A stretch of 64,000 nucleotides of DNA from the NCBI RefSeq assembly GCF_023502325.1, contig NZ_JAMFLZ010000001.1, positions 372,001-436,000 of the forward strand, written 5' to 3'. The stretch's first letter is position 1, and each line of letters begins with the position of its first letter. The position numbers and the translations under genes were made by a program. Below are positions 52,656 through 60,077 of the stretch, piece after piece. Origin of the DNA: Wocania_A spongiicola (lineage in GTDB: Bacteria; Bacteroidota; Bacteroidia; Flavobacteriales; Flavobacteriaceae). Below the pieces are notes generated by a model. That model saw only the letters and a program-made list of their open reading frames with translations, did not search any database and was not told the origin of the DNA.

Positions 52656-53624
52656 CTACTTCTTAAAAATAGCATAAACAGGAAAATGATCGCTATAACC
52701 ACCTTGATATCTTTTACCTATGTAGGTTCTATAAGGAGAGCCCTTAAACTTGCCATTAAAAAGTTTTAAAAAATCTTCATCAAAAATATTGGCAGTACTA
52801 AATTCAAATAAGCGATCTGAAGTTTTAAAAAAATTTGTTGAAATTAAAACTTGATCAAATAAATTCCATTGTCTACCGTGGTAAGTAGTACCACGACTAA
52901 AAGAACGTAAAGTTTCCATAGGATTGTACAAATTAAATTCGCTCACAAGTTGTTTTATACTATTACTATGCGGATCATCGTTAAAATCACCTATAACAAT
53001 AATTCTTGCATCGTCATTATCCAATCGTAACGAAGTAACAATCTCGCCGACTTTATTTGAAGAGGCCATACGTTTGTATTCCGTTTCCTTCTGCCCTTCG
53101 CGTCTAGACGACCAATGGTTAACTATAACATGAATATTTTCACCATCAAGTAATCCAGAAACTAATAAAATATCTCTTGTGTAATCTGGCGACCCATCTT
53201 CATCAGTTAAACTAATAGTAAATGTCTCAGATGTAATAACCTCAAAAGCCTTAGCATCATATAGTAAAGCTACATCAATACCACGTTCATCTAAAGAGTC
53301 ATAGTGCACGTATTTGTAATTACAATCTTCTAAATGTTTTGAAGCCAACAAGTCTTCAATAACTTTAGCGTTTTCAACTTCACATAATCCAACAATTGCT
53401 GGGTGTTTTCCAGTTTCTCTTCTTCCAATATTTGAAATAGCAAACCCTAATTTTCTAAGTTTATTTTTATAGCGTTTAGGAGTCCATTTTTTAACCGATG
53501 TTGGTAAAAAATCACGATCATTTGTGTGCTTGTCATCATTAAGATCAAATAAATTTTCAAGATTATAAAATGCAATAGTTTGCATATTATCTCTAACAGG
53601 AATGTTTTCAAAAGAATCTATCAT
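52656..53624 (-). CDS. Endonuclease/exonuclease/phosphatase (EEP) family protein, no signal peptide
   Basis: The 322-residue paralogue of the protein at 46810 has the same motifs: IAFYNLENLFD, PAIVGLCEVEN, DERGIDVALLYD, VIVNHWSSRREGQ, IVIGDFNDDP and SDHFPVYAIF. All metal-binding and catalytic residues of the fold are kept. It begins MIDSFENIPVRDNMQTIAFYN with no secretion signal, so it is probably cytoplasmic. The in-frame Met14 is an alternative start. An intracellular partner for processing imported oligonucleotides or phosphoesters is one reading. Confidence 0.88.
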   Translation of the reverse strand: MIDSFENIPVRDNMQTIAFYNLENLFDLNDDKHTNDRDFLPTSVKKWTPKRYKNKLRKLGFAISNIGRRETGKHPAIVGLCEVENAKVIEDLLASKHLEDCNYKYVHYDSLDERGIDVALLYDAKAFEVITSETFTISLTDEDGSPDYTRDILLVSGLLDGENIHVIVNHWSSRREGQKETEYKRMASSNKVGEIVTSLRLDNDDARIIVIGDFNDDPHSNSIKQLVSEFNLYNPMETLRSFSRGTTYHGRQWNLFDQVLISTNFFKTSDRLFEFSTANIFDEDFLKLFNGKFKGSPYRTYIGKRYQGGYSDHFPVYAIFKK

Positions 53625-53674
53625 AGATTAAAAATATCGCTAAAAATATAAAAAATAAAATGGTTGCAATTACT

Positions 53675-53682
53675 TAACTTTG
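53675..53682 (+). promoter_or_regulatory. Predicted -7 promoter box abutting the hflX start codon
   Basis: TAACTTTG matches TAnnTTTG perfectly and ends four bases before the hflX ATG at 53687. Confidence 0.55.
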
Positions 53683-53686
53683 CGGT

Positions 53687-54904
53687 ATGTTAGAGAAGAA
53701 AGATACTGCTTTAGAAAGAGCTGTTTTAATAGGCGTTATAACTAAAGACCAAAACGAAGAAAAATCTAAAGAATATTTAGATGAACTGGAGTTTTTAACT
53801 TTTACTGCTGGTGGATATGCTGTAAAACGCTTCACACAAAAAATGGAAATGCCTAACCCAAAAACTTTTATTGGAACAGGTAAAATGGAAGATGTACGGC
53901 AGTATATAGAAGAGAACGATATAGGTACCGCTATTTTTGATGATGAATTATCTGCGGCACAAGAACGTAACATAAGTAAAATCCTTGGTGTAAAAGTATT
54001 AGACAGAACAAATTTAATACTCGATATTTTTGCACAAAGAGCTCAGACAAGTTATGCCAGAACACAAGTAGAACTAGCACAATGTGAATATTTATTACCA
54101 AGATTACGTGGTATGTGGACACACCTTGAACGTCAAAAAGGTGGTATTGGAATGCGTGGACCAGGTGAAACCGAAATTGAAACAGATAGACGTATAGTAC
54201 GCGATAAAATTTCACTTTTAAAAGCACGAATCAAAACCATCGATAAACAAATGGCTGTACAGCGTGGTAACAGAGGTAAAATGGTTAGAGTAGCTTTGGT
54301 TGGTTACACAAATGTTGGCAAATCTACTTTAATGAATGTTATAAGTAAAAGTGAAGTATTTGCCGAAAATAAGCTATTCGCTACATTAGATACTACCGTT
54401 AGGAAAGTGGTGATTCAAAACTTACCATTTTTATTAAGTGATACAGTTGGGTTTATTAGAAAGCTACCAACGCAATTGGTTGATAGTTTTAAAAGTACTT
54501 TGGATGAGGTTAGAGAAGCCGATTTACTATTACACGTTGTAGATATTTCTCATCCTAACTTTGAAGAACATATAGAGTCTGTAAATAAAATTTTAGGAGA
54601 AATTAAAAGTGGCGATAAGCCAACTATTATGGTATTTAATAAAATTGATGCTTACGAAGCAGAACCTTTTGACGATACCGATTTAGTTGCAGAAAGAACT
54701 GAAGCGCATTACAGTTTGGAGGAATGGAAGAGTACTTGGATGAGTAAAGTAGGCAACAATGCGTTGTTTATTTCAGCTTTAAACAAACAGAATTTGGAAG
54801 ATTTCAAAAAACGAGTTTACACTGAAGTTCGAGAAATTCATGTTACACGTTTTCCATACAATCATTTTCTGTATCCAGATTACAATTATGATGACATGGA
54901 GTAA
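53687..54904 (+). CDS. hflX: Ribosome-associated GTPase HflX
   Basis: The 405-residue GTPase splits and rescues stalled ribosomes under stress. The N-terminal domain shows TAGGYAVKRFTQKMEMPNPKTFIGTGK, then LDIFAQRAQTSYARTQVELAQCEYLLPRLRGMWTHLERQKGGIGMRGPGETEIETDRR. The G domain has G1 GYTNVGKST (206-214), G3 in LLSDTVGFI, and G4 NKID. All motifs are intact. The start agrees with the family, and its promoter box sits directly before it. Confidence 0.97.
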   Translation: MLEKKDTALERAVLIGVITKDQNEEKSKEYLDELEFLTFTAGGYAVKRFTQKMEMPNPKTFIGTGKMEDVRQYIEENDIGTAIFDDELSAAQERNISKILGVKVLDRTNLILDIFAQRAQTSYARTQVELAQCEYLLPRLRGMWTHLERQKGGIGMRGPGETEIETDRRIVRDKISLLKARIKTIDKQMAVQRGNRGKMVRVALVGYTNVGKSTLMNVISKSEVFAENKLFATLDTTVRKVVIQNLPFLLSDTVGFIRKLPTQLVDSFKSTLDEVREADLLLHVVDISHPNFEEHIESVNKILGEIKSGDKPTIMVFNKIDAYEAEPFDDTDLVAERTEAHYSLEEWKSTWMSKVGNNALFISALNKQNLEDFKKRVYTEVREIHVTRFPYNHFLYPDYNYDDME

Positions 54905-54909
54905 ATTTA

Positions 54910-54985
54910 GGGCGTTCTCTTTCAGGTCAGGCTTTCACAAGTCGCTCTTTGCAAGGAGCTCCAACAATTGCTCAATCCTTAACGC
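54910..54985 (+). repeat. Repeat-like spacer element downstream of hflX
   Basis: The segment begins GGGCGTTCTCTTTCAGGTCAG and ends CTCAATCCTTAACGC, so its outer bases are inverted (GCGTT/AACGC). The middle CTCTTTGCAAGGAGC can fold. It is GC-richer than its surroundings and resembles a Bacteroidota intergenic repeat class beginning GGCGTT...GGTCGGGCT and ending CAATCCCTAACGC. This is from recognition; only one copy is seen here. Confidence 0.4.
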
Positions 54986-55025
54986 AAAAAAATACGCTTC
55001 TTAAAAAAAGAAGCGTATTTTTTTA
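54986..55025. terminator. Bidirectional intrinsic terminator
   Basis: AAATACGCTTCTT (54990-55002) pairs with AAGAAGCGTATTT (55008-55020), flanked by A- and T-runs. It serves hflX and the convergent DUF3078 gene. Confidence 0.88.
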
Positions 55026-55045
55026 TAAATATATTTTTCCGTGTT

Positions 55046-55972
55046 TTAGAACTTATAATTAAGACCAAACATCCAATAACTTTGTAAATCGTTATCAACA
55101 GTATCAAAAGTCTCAGTAGTATTTCCTAAAGTATTAATAGCGTAGTTTAAAGCTTCTTGTTTGTTGTTTCTTAAGCCAAAATCAAAACCAACACCAATCA
55201 TTTTCCATAAAGTATATCCAAAAGAGTTAGTCCATGTCCAGTTAGATAAGTCTCCACTTTTGTAGCTTTGAAACATAGATAAGTTAGTTTTAAAACTTAT
55301 TGCTCCAATTTGTCTGGTATAATCGGCAAGAATCTTTGCTCCTAACGATGATTCGAAAATAGCATCCTCTTTACTAAACACAAAATTGTAGTTTAAAGGA
55401 TGAATTACTACAACAAGATTAGTAATTGGAGTCCATGTTGCACCAACACCCAAATCTAAGTATCCAGGGTCGTTAAAATTGCTTAAAATTGTGGTTCTGT
55501 ACTCTGCTAAACCAGAAATTGCAAATTTTTCATTCAGCTTACGCCCATATAATGAAGTGATATTAAAAACATCAGTAGCTTCTCTAAATTTATCACTATC
55601 AAGAGGGTCATCTTTATCATCCAATTTTACCCAAGATAAGTTTACGTTGGCAGCATTTCTCCAAAAGAATTTTTCTTGAGTTAAGTTAGCAAAGGCATTA
55701 ACGGTAAAACCGATGTTTCCAGAATTGTTATTAGGAGAGCCTTGAGCGTACCAATTTTTAAAACTAGAAACACTTCCTCCTATGGTACCAAAAGCCCCTT
55801 TTTTCCAACCCGGTAAAGCATCAATTTGACCTTGAATAGCATCAACACGACCTTGTATAGCAGCAATAGAATCTTTTTTAGCAGCTTGTGTTGCCTTTAA
55901 TTCTTCTAAAGTCTGAGCATTTATCGAAACTATTCCGATAAAAAAAGTAAATAATAATAACGTCTTTTTCAT
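55046..55972 (-). CDS. DUF3078 domain protein
   Basis: The 308-residue exported protein has a signal peptide (MKKTLLLFTFFIGIVSINAQ). A short coiled-coil stretch follows (LEELKATQAAKKDSIAAIQGRVDAIQGQIDALPGW), then the DUF3078 beta-barrel-like body (WKKGAFGTIGGSVSSFKNWYAQGSPNNNSGNIGFTVNAFANL ... WMFGLNYKF, ending in Phe). It is probably an outer-membrane protein of unknown function. It has its own promoter box and shares a terminator with hflX. Confidence 0.85.
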   Translation of the reverse strand: MKKTLLLFTFFIGIVSINAQTLEELKATQAAKKDSIAAIQGRVDAIQGQIDALPGWKKGAFGTIGGSVSSFKNWYAQGSPNNNSGNIGFTVNAFANLTQEKFFWRNAANVNLSWVKLDDKDDPLDSDKFREATDVFNITSLYGRKLNEKFAISGLAEYRTTILSNFNDPGYLDLGVGATWTPITNLVVVIHPLNYNFVFSKEDAIFESSLGAKILADYTRQIGAISFKTNLSMFQSYKSGDLSNWTWTNSFGYTLWKMIGVGFDFGLRNNKQEALNYAINTLGNTTETFDTVDNDLQSYWMFGLNYKF

Positions 55973-55995
55973 TTTAGATTTTGTTAAAATTTGTG

Positions 55996-56003
55996 CAAAT
56001 ATA
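55996..56003 (-). promoter_or_regulatory. Predicted -7 promoter box for the DUF3078 gene
   Basis: The minus strand reads TATATTTG, a TAnnTTTG match 23 bases upstream of the start at 55972. Confidence 0.5.
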
Positions 56004-56043
56004 AAGGTTAGACACCTATATACAATTTAGTCACACAACAAAA

Positions 56044-56550
56044 TTATTTGTTTTTATACAGAGGAACTGAAGAGCAAGCCTCTCCGTACATAATAGATTT
56101 CGCAATAGGTTTTAACTTTGTTGTTAGCATAATGTATGCATTTTGAGGAACAGGTTTTTTAGAGCATCCTTTAATAATAATAGGCTTGTCTGCATATTCT
56201 GAAACATCAAGGTTATCAATAATATTTTGATAAACAGTAGTTTCTAAAACCTCTAAATCTCCTATAACAACCTTTTTAGCAAACGGTTCTAAATTAATAC
56301 TAAGCAACATAAAAGCCCAAGCAGGAATAATAGCATCGGTACTACAAGTTAATGCAACATAGTATCCTTGATATTGACTCCAATCGAATTCTGAAACGTG
56401 ATTTCTAAATTCTTTTTCACGCAATACAAAACCTTCAAAAAGCCAATCTTTAATATCAAAAAGAATACGTTTACCTTCAGGATAATAATCCTCAAGGTCC
56501 AAAGTTATTAATTTACTATTCGCTACGCGATTTATAATTTCTTCAGGCAT
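56044..56550 (-). CDS. DUF2480 family protein
   Basis: The 168-residue cytoplasmic protein matches DUF2480, a family limited largely to Bacteroidota (EEIINRVANSKLITLDLEDYYPEGKRILFDIKDWLFEGFVLREKEFR, then YYVALTCSTDAIIPAWAFMLL). The C-terminus has KGCSKKPVPQNAYIMLTTKLKPIAKSIMYGEACSSVPLYK, with conserved cysteines that could bind metal or a cluster. It directly follows the methyltransferase gene with no gap and belongs to the sufE-sufT transcript, suggesting a link with Fe-S or sulphur metabolism. Confidence 0.85.
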   Translation of the reverse strand: MPEEIINRVANSKLITLDLEDYYPEGKRILFDIKDWLFEGFVLREKEFRNHVSEFDWSQYQGYYVALTCSTDAIIPAWAFMLLSINLEPFAKKVVIGDLEVLETTVYQNIIDNLDVSEYADKPIIIKGCSKKPVPQNAYIMLTTKLKPIAKSIMYGEACSSVPLYKNK

Positions 56551-57120
56551 TTATTTTTTCTTAGCTATTAATAAAATAGAATCATCATCATCAAACTCTT
56601 TATAGTCTTCAATTAAAAGAATTTCAAAATTACCTTTGTAAAACCTTCTAAGACTCTTTTCTGAATGATAATTTACAAAAAGACCTTTAAATATTTCTGA
56701 CCCTTCACCTTTCCAAAAAGAATGACATATTACGCCATCAGCATTTAATATTTCATATTGTCTTTTAATAGATTTGATTAATTCATCATCTGTTAAGTGA
56801 TGCATAACCTTGTTTGAGTAAATACTGTCAAACTTTTTTTCCGTTCTTAAGGTTGTAGCATCTAAATTGAGAAACTCACTTGTAGCGTTTTTGGCATTTA
56901 AATAACTTAAAAATTCATCAGAATTATCTGAGCCAGTAGTTTTATACGATTTGTTTAATATACTCCAATCACTTCCAGGTCCTGAACCAATTTCTAGCAA
57001 TGTTGAATTTAAAGGTAAAAACTTTTTTAATTTTTCTATTAGCTGCGCGCCATTAAAACCTTTAGCTAATTTTATATATTCTTCAACAGATTCTTTAGTT
57101 TTGTAATATTTTCCTTCCAT
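56551..57120 (-). CDS. Class I SAM-dependent methyltransferase
   Basis: The 189-residue protein has SAM-binding motif I in LLEIGSGPGSDWSIL (about 39-53), the acidic residue of motif II in TTGSDNSDEFL, and the later region KFDSIYSNKVMHHLTDDELIKSIKRQYEILNADGVICHSFW. The substrate is not indicated. It lies between the SufT-like and DUF2480 genes in a minus-strand run, 23 bases after the former. Confidence 0.85.
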   Translation of the reverse strand: MEGKYYKTKESVEEYIKLAKGFNGAQLIEKLKKFLPLNSTLLEIGSGPGSDWSILNKSYKTTGSDNSDEFLSYLNAKNATSEFLNLDATTLRTEKKFDSIYSNKVMHHLTDDELIKSIKRQYEILNADGVICHSFWKGEGSEIFKGLFVNYHSEKSLRRFYKGNFEILLIEDYKEFDDDDSILLIAKKK

Positions 57121-57143
57121 TGGTAAATCTGTAAACTAAAAAA

Positions 57144-57470
57144 TTAAAGCATCCCCAATTCCAACTTTGCTTCTTCGCTCATTAAATCTTGTGTCCAAGG
57201 CGGATCAAAAGTAATTTCTACTTCAGCAGATTTTACATCGTTTAAAGATTTTACTTTTTCTTCAACCTCTAGAGGTAAGGTTTCTGCAACAGGACAATTA
57301 GGTGTTGTAAGTGTCATTAATATTTTTACATCGTAATCTTCATTAACAAATACATCGTAAATTAATCCTAATTCATATATGTCTACAGGAATTTCTGGGT
57401 CGTAAATTGTTTTTAAAACATTTACTATTTTTTCCCCTAAGGCGTTTGTATCTATAGTTGTTTCACTCAT
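57144..57470 (-). CDS. SufT/MIP18-like (DUF59) Fe-S assembly protein
   Basis: I use the ATG at 57470 (108 residues, MSETTIDTNALGEKIV). An upstream ATG overlapping sufE would add MLLHTKHNLIK, which is not part of the family. The DUF59 core is VLKTIYDPEIPVDIYELGLIYDVFV, then LMTLTTPNCPVAETLPLEVEEKV with the conserved Cys, and FDPPWTQDLMSEEAKLELGML. These proteins help mature Fe-S proteins. Its start is 1 base after the sufE stop, and the main suf operon lies a few kb away on the same strand. Confidence 0.9.
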   Translation of the reverse strand: MSETTIDTNALGEKIVNVLKTIYDPEIPVDIYELGLIYDVFVNEDYDVKILMTLTTPNCPVAETLPLEVEEKVKSLNDVKSAEVEITFDPPWTQDLMSEEAKLELGML

Positions 57471-57471
57471 T

Positions 57472-57894
57472 TTAATTAAGTTGTGTTTGGTATGCAATAG
57501 CATACATTTTAAGTTGTTTTACCATACTTACTAAACCATTAGCTCGCGTTGGCGATAAATGTTCTTTTAGGCCAATTTTATCAATAAAATCGGTGTCGGC
57601 ATCTATAATGTCCTTTGGGTGTTGATTAGAAAATACACGAATTAAAATAGCGATTATACCTTTTGTAATAATTGCATCACTATCGGCAGTAAAATTTATT
57701 TTATCATCTTGCATTTCAGCATGCACCCAAACCTTACTTTGGCAACCTTTAATAATATTGCTTTCAGTTTTGTATTGGTCGTTTATTAAAGGCAAATCCT
57801 TGCCTAAATCAATCATATATTGATAACGCTCTTCCCAATCTTCAAACATTGAGAATTCGTCTATAATTTCATTTTGTATGTTTTCAATACTCAC
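57472..57894 (-). CDS. sufE: Cysteine desulfuration protein SufE
   Basis: SufE accepts persulphide sulphur from SufS and passes it to SufBCD. The catalytic Cys is in NIIKGCQSKVWVHAE (Cys51 with the start used here). The frame is open up to a TTG at 57910-57912, but that TTG is the end of a perfect -7 promoter box. The GTG at 57892-57894 gives V/M-SIENIQNEIIDEFSMFEDW, the normal SufE N-terminus, in 140 residues. I therefore prefer the GTG. The next ATG would remove part of the first helix. It is followed by the SufT-like gene. Confidence 0.88.
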   Translation of the reverse strand: MSIENIQNEIIDEFSMFEDWEERYQYMIDLGKDLPLINDQYKTESNIIKGCQSKVWVHAEMQDDKINFTADSDAIITKGIIAILIRVFSNQHPKDIIDADTDFIDKIGLKEHLSPTRANGLVSMVKQLKMYAIAYQTQLN

Positions 57895-57909
57895 AGTTAC
57901 AGTTTTATG

Positions 57910-57917
57910 CAAAAATA
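57910..57917 (-). promoter_or_regulatory. Predicted -7 promoter box for sufE
   Basis: The minus strand reads TATTTTTG, a perfect TAnnTTTG match ending 15 bases before the preferred GTG start. It excludes the upstream TTG as a start because that codon is the end of the box. Confidence 0.55.
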
Positions 57918-57932
57918 CAACAAGAAATGTAG

Positions 57933-58727
57933 CTATTCAATGTTTTCTGAAATAGATAAGATTTCTTTAACAAGTATAGCTATTTCTTTTGGGGGATTTC
58001 CATGATCAAAACTCTGCGATTCGTAAACTATACCATTATAAGTAATTTTTAAATTCCCAATGGCAGCTCCGTCAAAAAAGCGATCTTCAGAAGGTGCTTT
58101 TAAATTTGCTATATTTTCTACATCAACAGTTTTAAGAGTTTTCATTAAGTTACTCCAATCAGCTTCACGACAAACTTTAGTATTTGGCTTGCCTTTTTGT
58201 TTGTTTGTTAATGAAACGCTTTTTTGATTAATATTTATTAATTTATAAGTTCCTCTTGACAAGGCAGAGTATTCAAAGTTTACCGATATGTTTTCGACTT
58301 CTTTTTCAGCAGATAATAATAGTTTCTTTTTATTATATAGCGAAAAGCCACCTTCTTTAAATAGAATTAAATTTGCTTTTTTGAATGCTTTAAGCAACTT
58401 TGTTTCTGTTTTGTTCTCTTCATCCTGACACATCATTTTGGTTGACCCTATGTCTCCAAATGTTAATGCATTATCTTTTATTGAATAAGTTCCAAAAAAA
58501 CGATTACAACCAGCAAAACCAGACACTTTTTTTGTATTATCATCAAAAGTAATATTGAGGCTATACGATGAAACATCATCGTACCCCAAAGTATTTATTT
58601 TATATGTTCCGTTAAGAGTCTTCAATAGGGTGTTATCATTTTGTTGAGCTAACATTAACTGAAAATCTGTTGGACCCCAGCAACATCTTAAAACAATGAT
58701 GCTAAAAATCATTAAGAAAGATTTCAT
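57933..58727 (-). CDS. META domain protein (HslJ-like), exported
   Basis: The 264-residue product has an N-terminal signal-like segment (MKSFLMIFSIIVLRCCWG), possibly a lipoprotein. A META/HslJ-like domain at about 30-145 contains LNGTYKINTLGYDDVSSYSLNITFDDNTKKVSGFAGCNRFFGTYSIKDNALTFGDIGSTKMMC. A second beta domain with ADWSNLMKTLKTVDVENI and DGAAIGNLKITYNGIVYESQSFDHGNPPKEI follows. META proteins are linked with heat or antibiotic stress in other bacteria, but the molecular role is unknown. It lies just upstream of the sufE promoter. Confidence 0.82.
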   Translation of the reverse strand: MKSFLMIFSIIVLRCCWGPTDFQLMLAQQNDNTLLKTLNGTYKINTLGYDDVSSYSLNITFDDNTKKVSGFAGCNRFFGTYSIKDNALTFGDIGSTKMMCQDEENKTETKLLKAFKKANLILFKEGGFSLYNKKKLLLSAEKEVENISVNFEYSALSRGTYKLININQKSVSLTNKQKGKPNTKVCREADWSNLMKTLKTVDVENIANLKAPSEDRFFDGAAIGNLKITYNGIVYESQSFDHGNPPKEIAILVKEILSISENIE

Positions 58728-58763
58728 GTTATTATAAAGTTTTAATTAAATTAATATAAGAAT

Positions 58764-58795
58764 ACAAAAAAGACGCCAAACTTGGCGTCTTTTTA
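58764..58795 (-). terminator. Intrinsic terminator after the M43 metalloprotease gene
   Basis: AAAAGACGCCAA pairs with TTGGCGTCTTTT. On the minus strand it is followed by a T-run. It lies 25 bases after the metalloprotease stop. Confidence 0.85.
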
Positions 58796-58818
58796 ACTTT
58801 TATTAAAAGGAATTATAA

Positions 58819-59880
58819 TTAATTACCTACCATAGAAGCTCTTGCTCCTCCTGAAGCAAAAATAGCTCTCATTCTATTACGCTGACCATCGGTAAACATA
58901 TACATACATGCATCATAAGTATAATCCATATAATTCATAGTCATATCTGCAGATTTGCAATGTGTTGTTGGGAATGATGGACAACCACCGTTTGATCTAT
59001 CAGATTTAGGTGTATCTGTAACAAAATCATCTCTATTACATCTGCCATCTCCCCAAATATGGCGTAAGTTGAAGTAGTGACCTACTTCGTGAGTTCCCGT
59101 TCTACCTAAACCATAAACACCACTTGTATTTCCAAAATAGTCACCACCTAATACAACACCATCTGTTGATGCGTTACCACCTGGGAATTGAGCATAACCT
59201 AAAATACCGCCTCCTATTTCACAAACCCAAATATTTAAATGAGTGTCTGGAGTAATTGGAGGATAAGCTGCTTTAACTGCATCATTTGTACCCCATGAAG
59301 ATCTAGAATCATTATGTCTGAAAGTTCCAGCTAATGAAAAGCTAAAACCTGCATCTGTTGCATCATTAGCAAACGTAGTTCCTGATGGGAGTTGATTAAT
59401 ATTAACATCTCTAAAATCTGCATTTAAAGTTGCCATTTGAGAGTTTACTTGAGCATTAGAAATACTATTTGCGTCAGGGTAAACAATATGTATATAAACA
59501 GGAATATCTATTATTCCTAAATTATCTTGAATTGGTAATACATCAACATCTGTATCTCCAGAACCTCCTCCAGGTCCACCGCCACCACCAGGCTTACCTT
59601 TTGCTACTAGGAATTTTCTAGTGTGGTATTCAACATCATACATCTTTTTCTCCAAACCAGGATTTTGCTTTAGTTGACGATTTAAGTTTACCATGGCATA
59701 ACAAGATTTTGAATTGCTTTTGCCTTGGCTTTGTTTTGCAGCTTCATCAGTATCTGCATCAGTATAAACGTAAAAATCGCTCATGTCGATTTGCTGTTCT
59801 TGATCTGCATCATTTGAATTTTCACTACATGCTGTAAATAACATGGCTACAGCTGCCATACTTAAAAGTACTTTTTTCAT
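58819..59880 (-). CDS. M43-family (pappalysin-type) zinc metalloprotease lipoprotein
   Basis: The 353-residue product has a lipoprotein signal (MLFTAC, Cys18). A Gly-rich linker (GKPGGGGGPGGGSGD at about 95-109) precedes the catalytic domain. The extended zinc motif HExxHxxxxxH is H264-E-V-G-H268-...-H274 (THEVGHYFNLRHIWGD), and the Met-turn region is DMTMNYMDYTYDACMYMFTDGQRNRM. All catalytic residues are present, so it should be an active surface or periplasmic protease. It lies between the suf operon and the META/sufE group but is bounded by its own regulatory region and terminator. A link with Fe-S assembly is not implied. Confidence 0.9.
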   Translation of the reverse strand: MKKVLLSMAAVAMLFTACSENSNDADQEQQIDMSDFYVYTDADTDEAAKQSQGKSNSKSCYAMVNLNRQLKQNPGLEKKMYDVEYHTRKFLVAKGKPGGGGGPGGGSGDTDVDVLPIQDNLGIIDIPVYIHIVYPDANSISNAQVNSQMATLNADFRDVNINQLPSGTTFANDATDAGFSFSLAGTFRHNDSRSSWGTNDAVKAAYPPITPDTHLNIWVCEIGGGILGYAQFPGGNASTDGVVLGGDYFGNTSGVYGLGRTGTHEVGHYFNLRHIWGDGRCNRDDFVTDTPKSDRSNGGCPSFPTTHCKSADMTMNYMDYTYDACMYMFTDGQRNRMRAIFASGGARASMVGN

Positions 59881-59952
59881 TTTTATAAATTATTTAAATT
59901 AGTCGAAGTGAATATATAATGATTTTCTTAAAAATTTAACATTTTTTGTTAA

Positions 59953-59973
59953 ATATGTGGTTAAACCACATAT
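59953..59973. promoter_or_regulatory. Inverted repeat upstream of the metalloprotease gene
   Basis: ATATGTGGT-TAA-ACCACATAT is a perfect 9-base inverted repeat 73 bases upstream of the metalloprotease start. TTTTGTTAAATA flanks it on both sides (starting near 59945 and 59975), and a third TTTTGTTAA lies near 60005. The lack of a T-run argues against a terminator, so a protein-binding site is likely. The rest of the 197-base spacer (59881-60077) shows nothing else. Confidence 0.45.
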
Positions 59974-60077
59974 ATTTTGTTAAATAATCGACAAACAACA
60001 TGTTTTTGTTAATTATATAACATCTATAATTTTAGAAAAAGTGATAAAAATGAATAGGATTGATTAAAAAGAATAAT

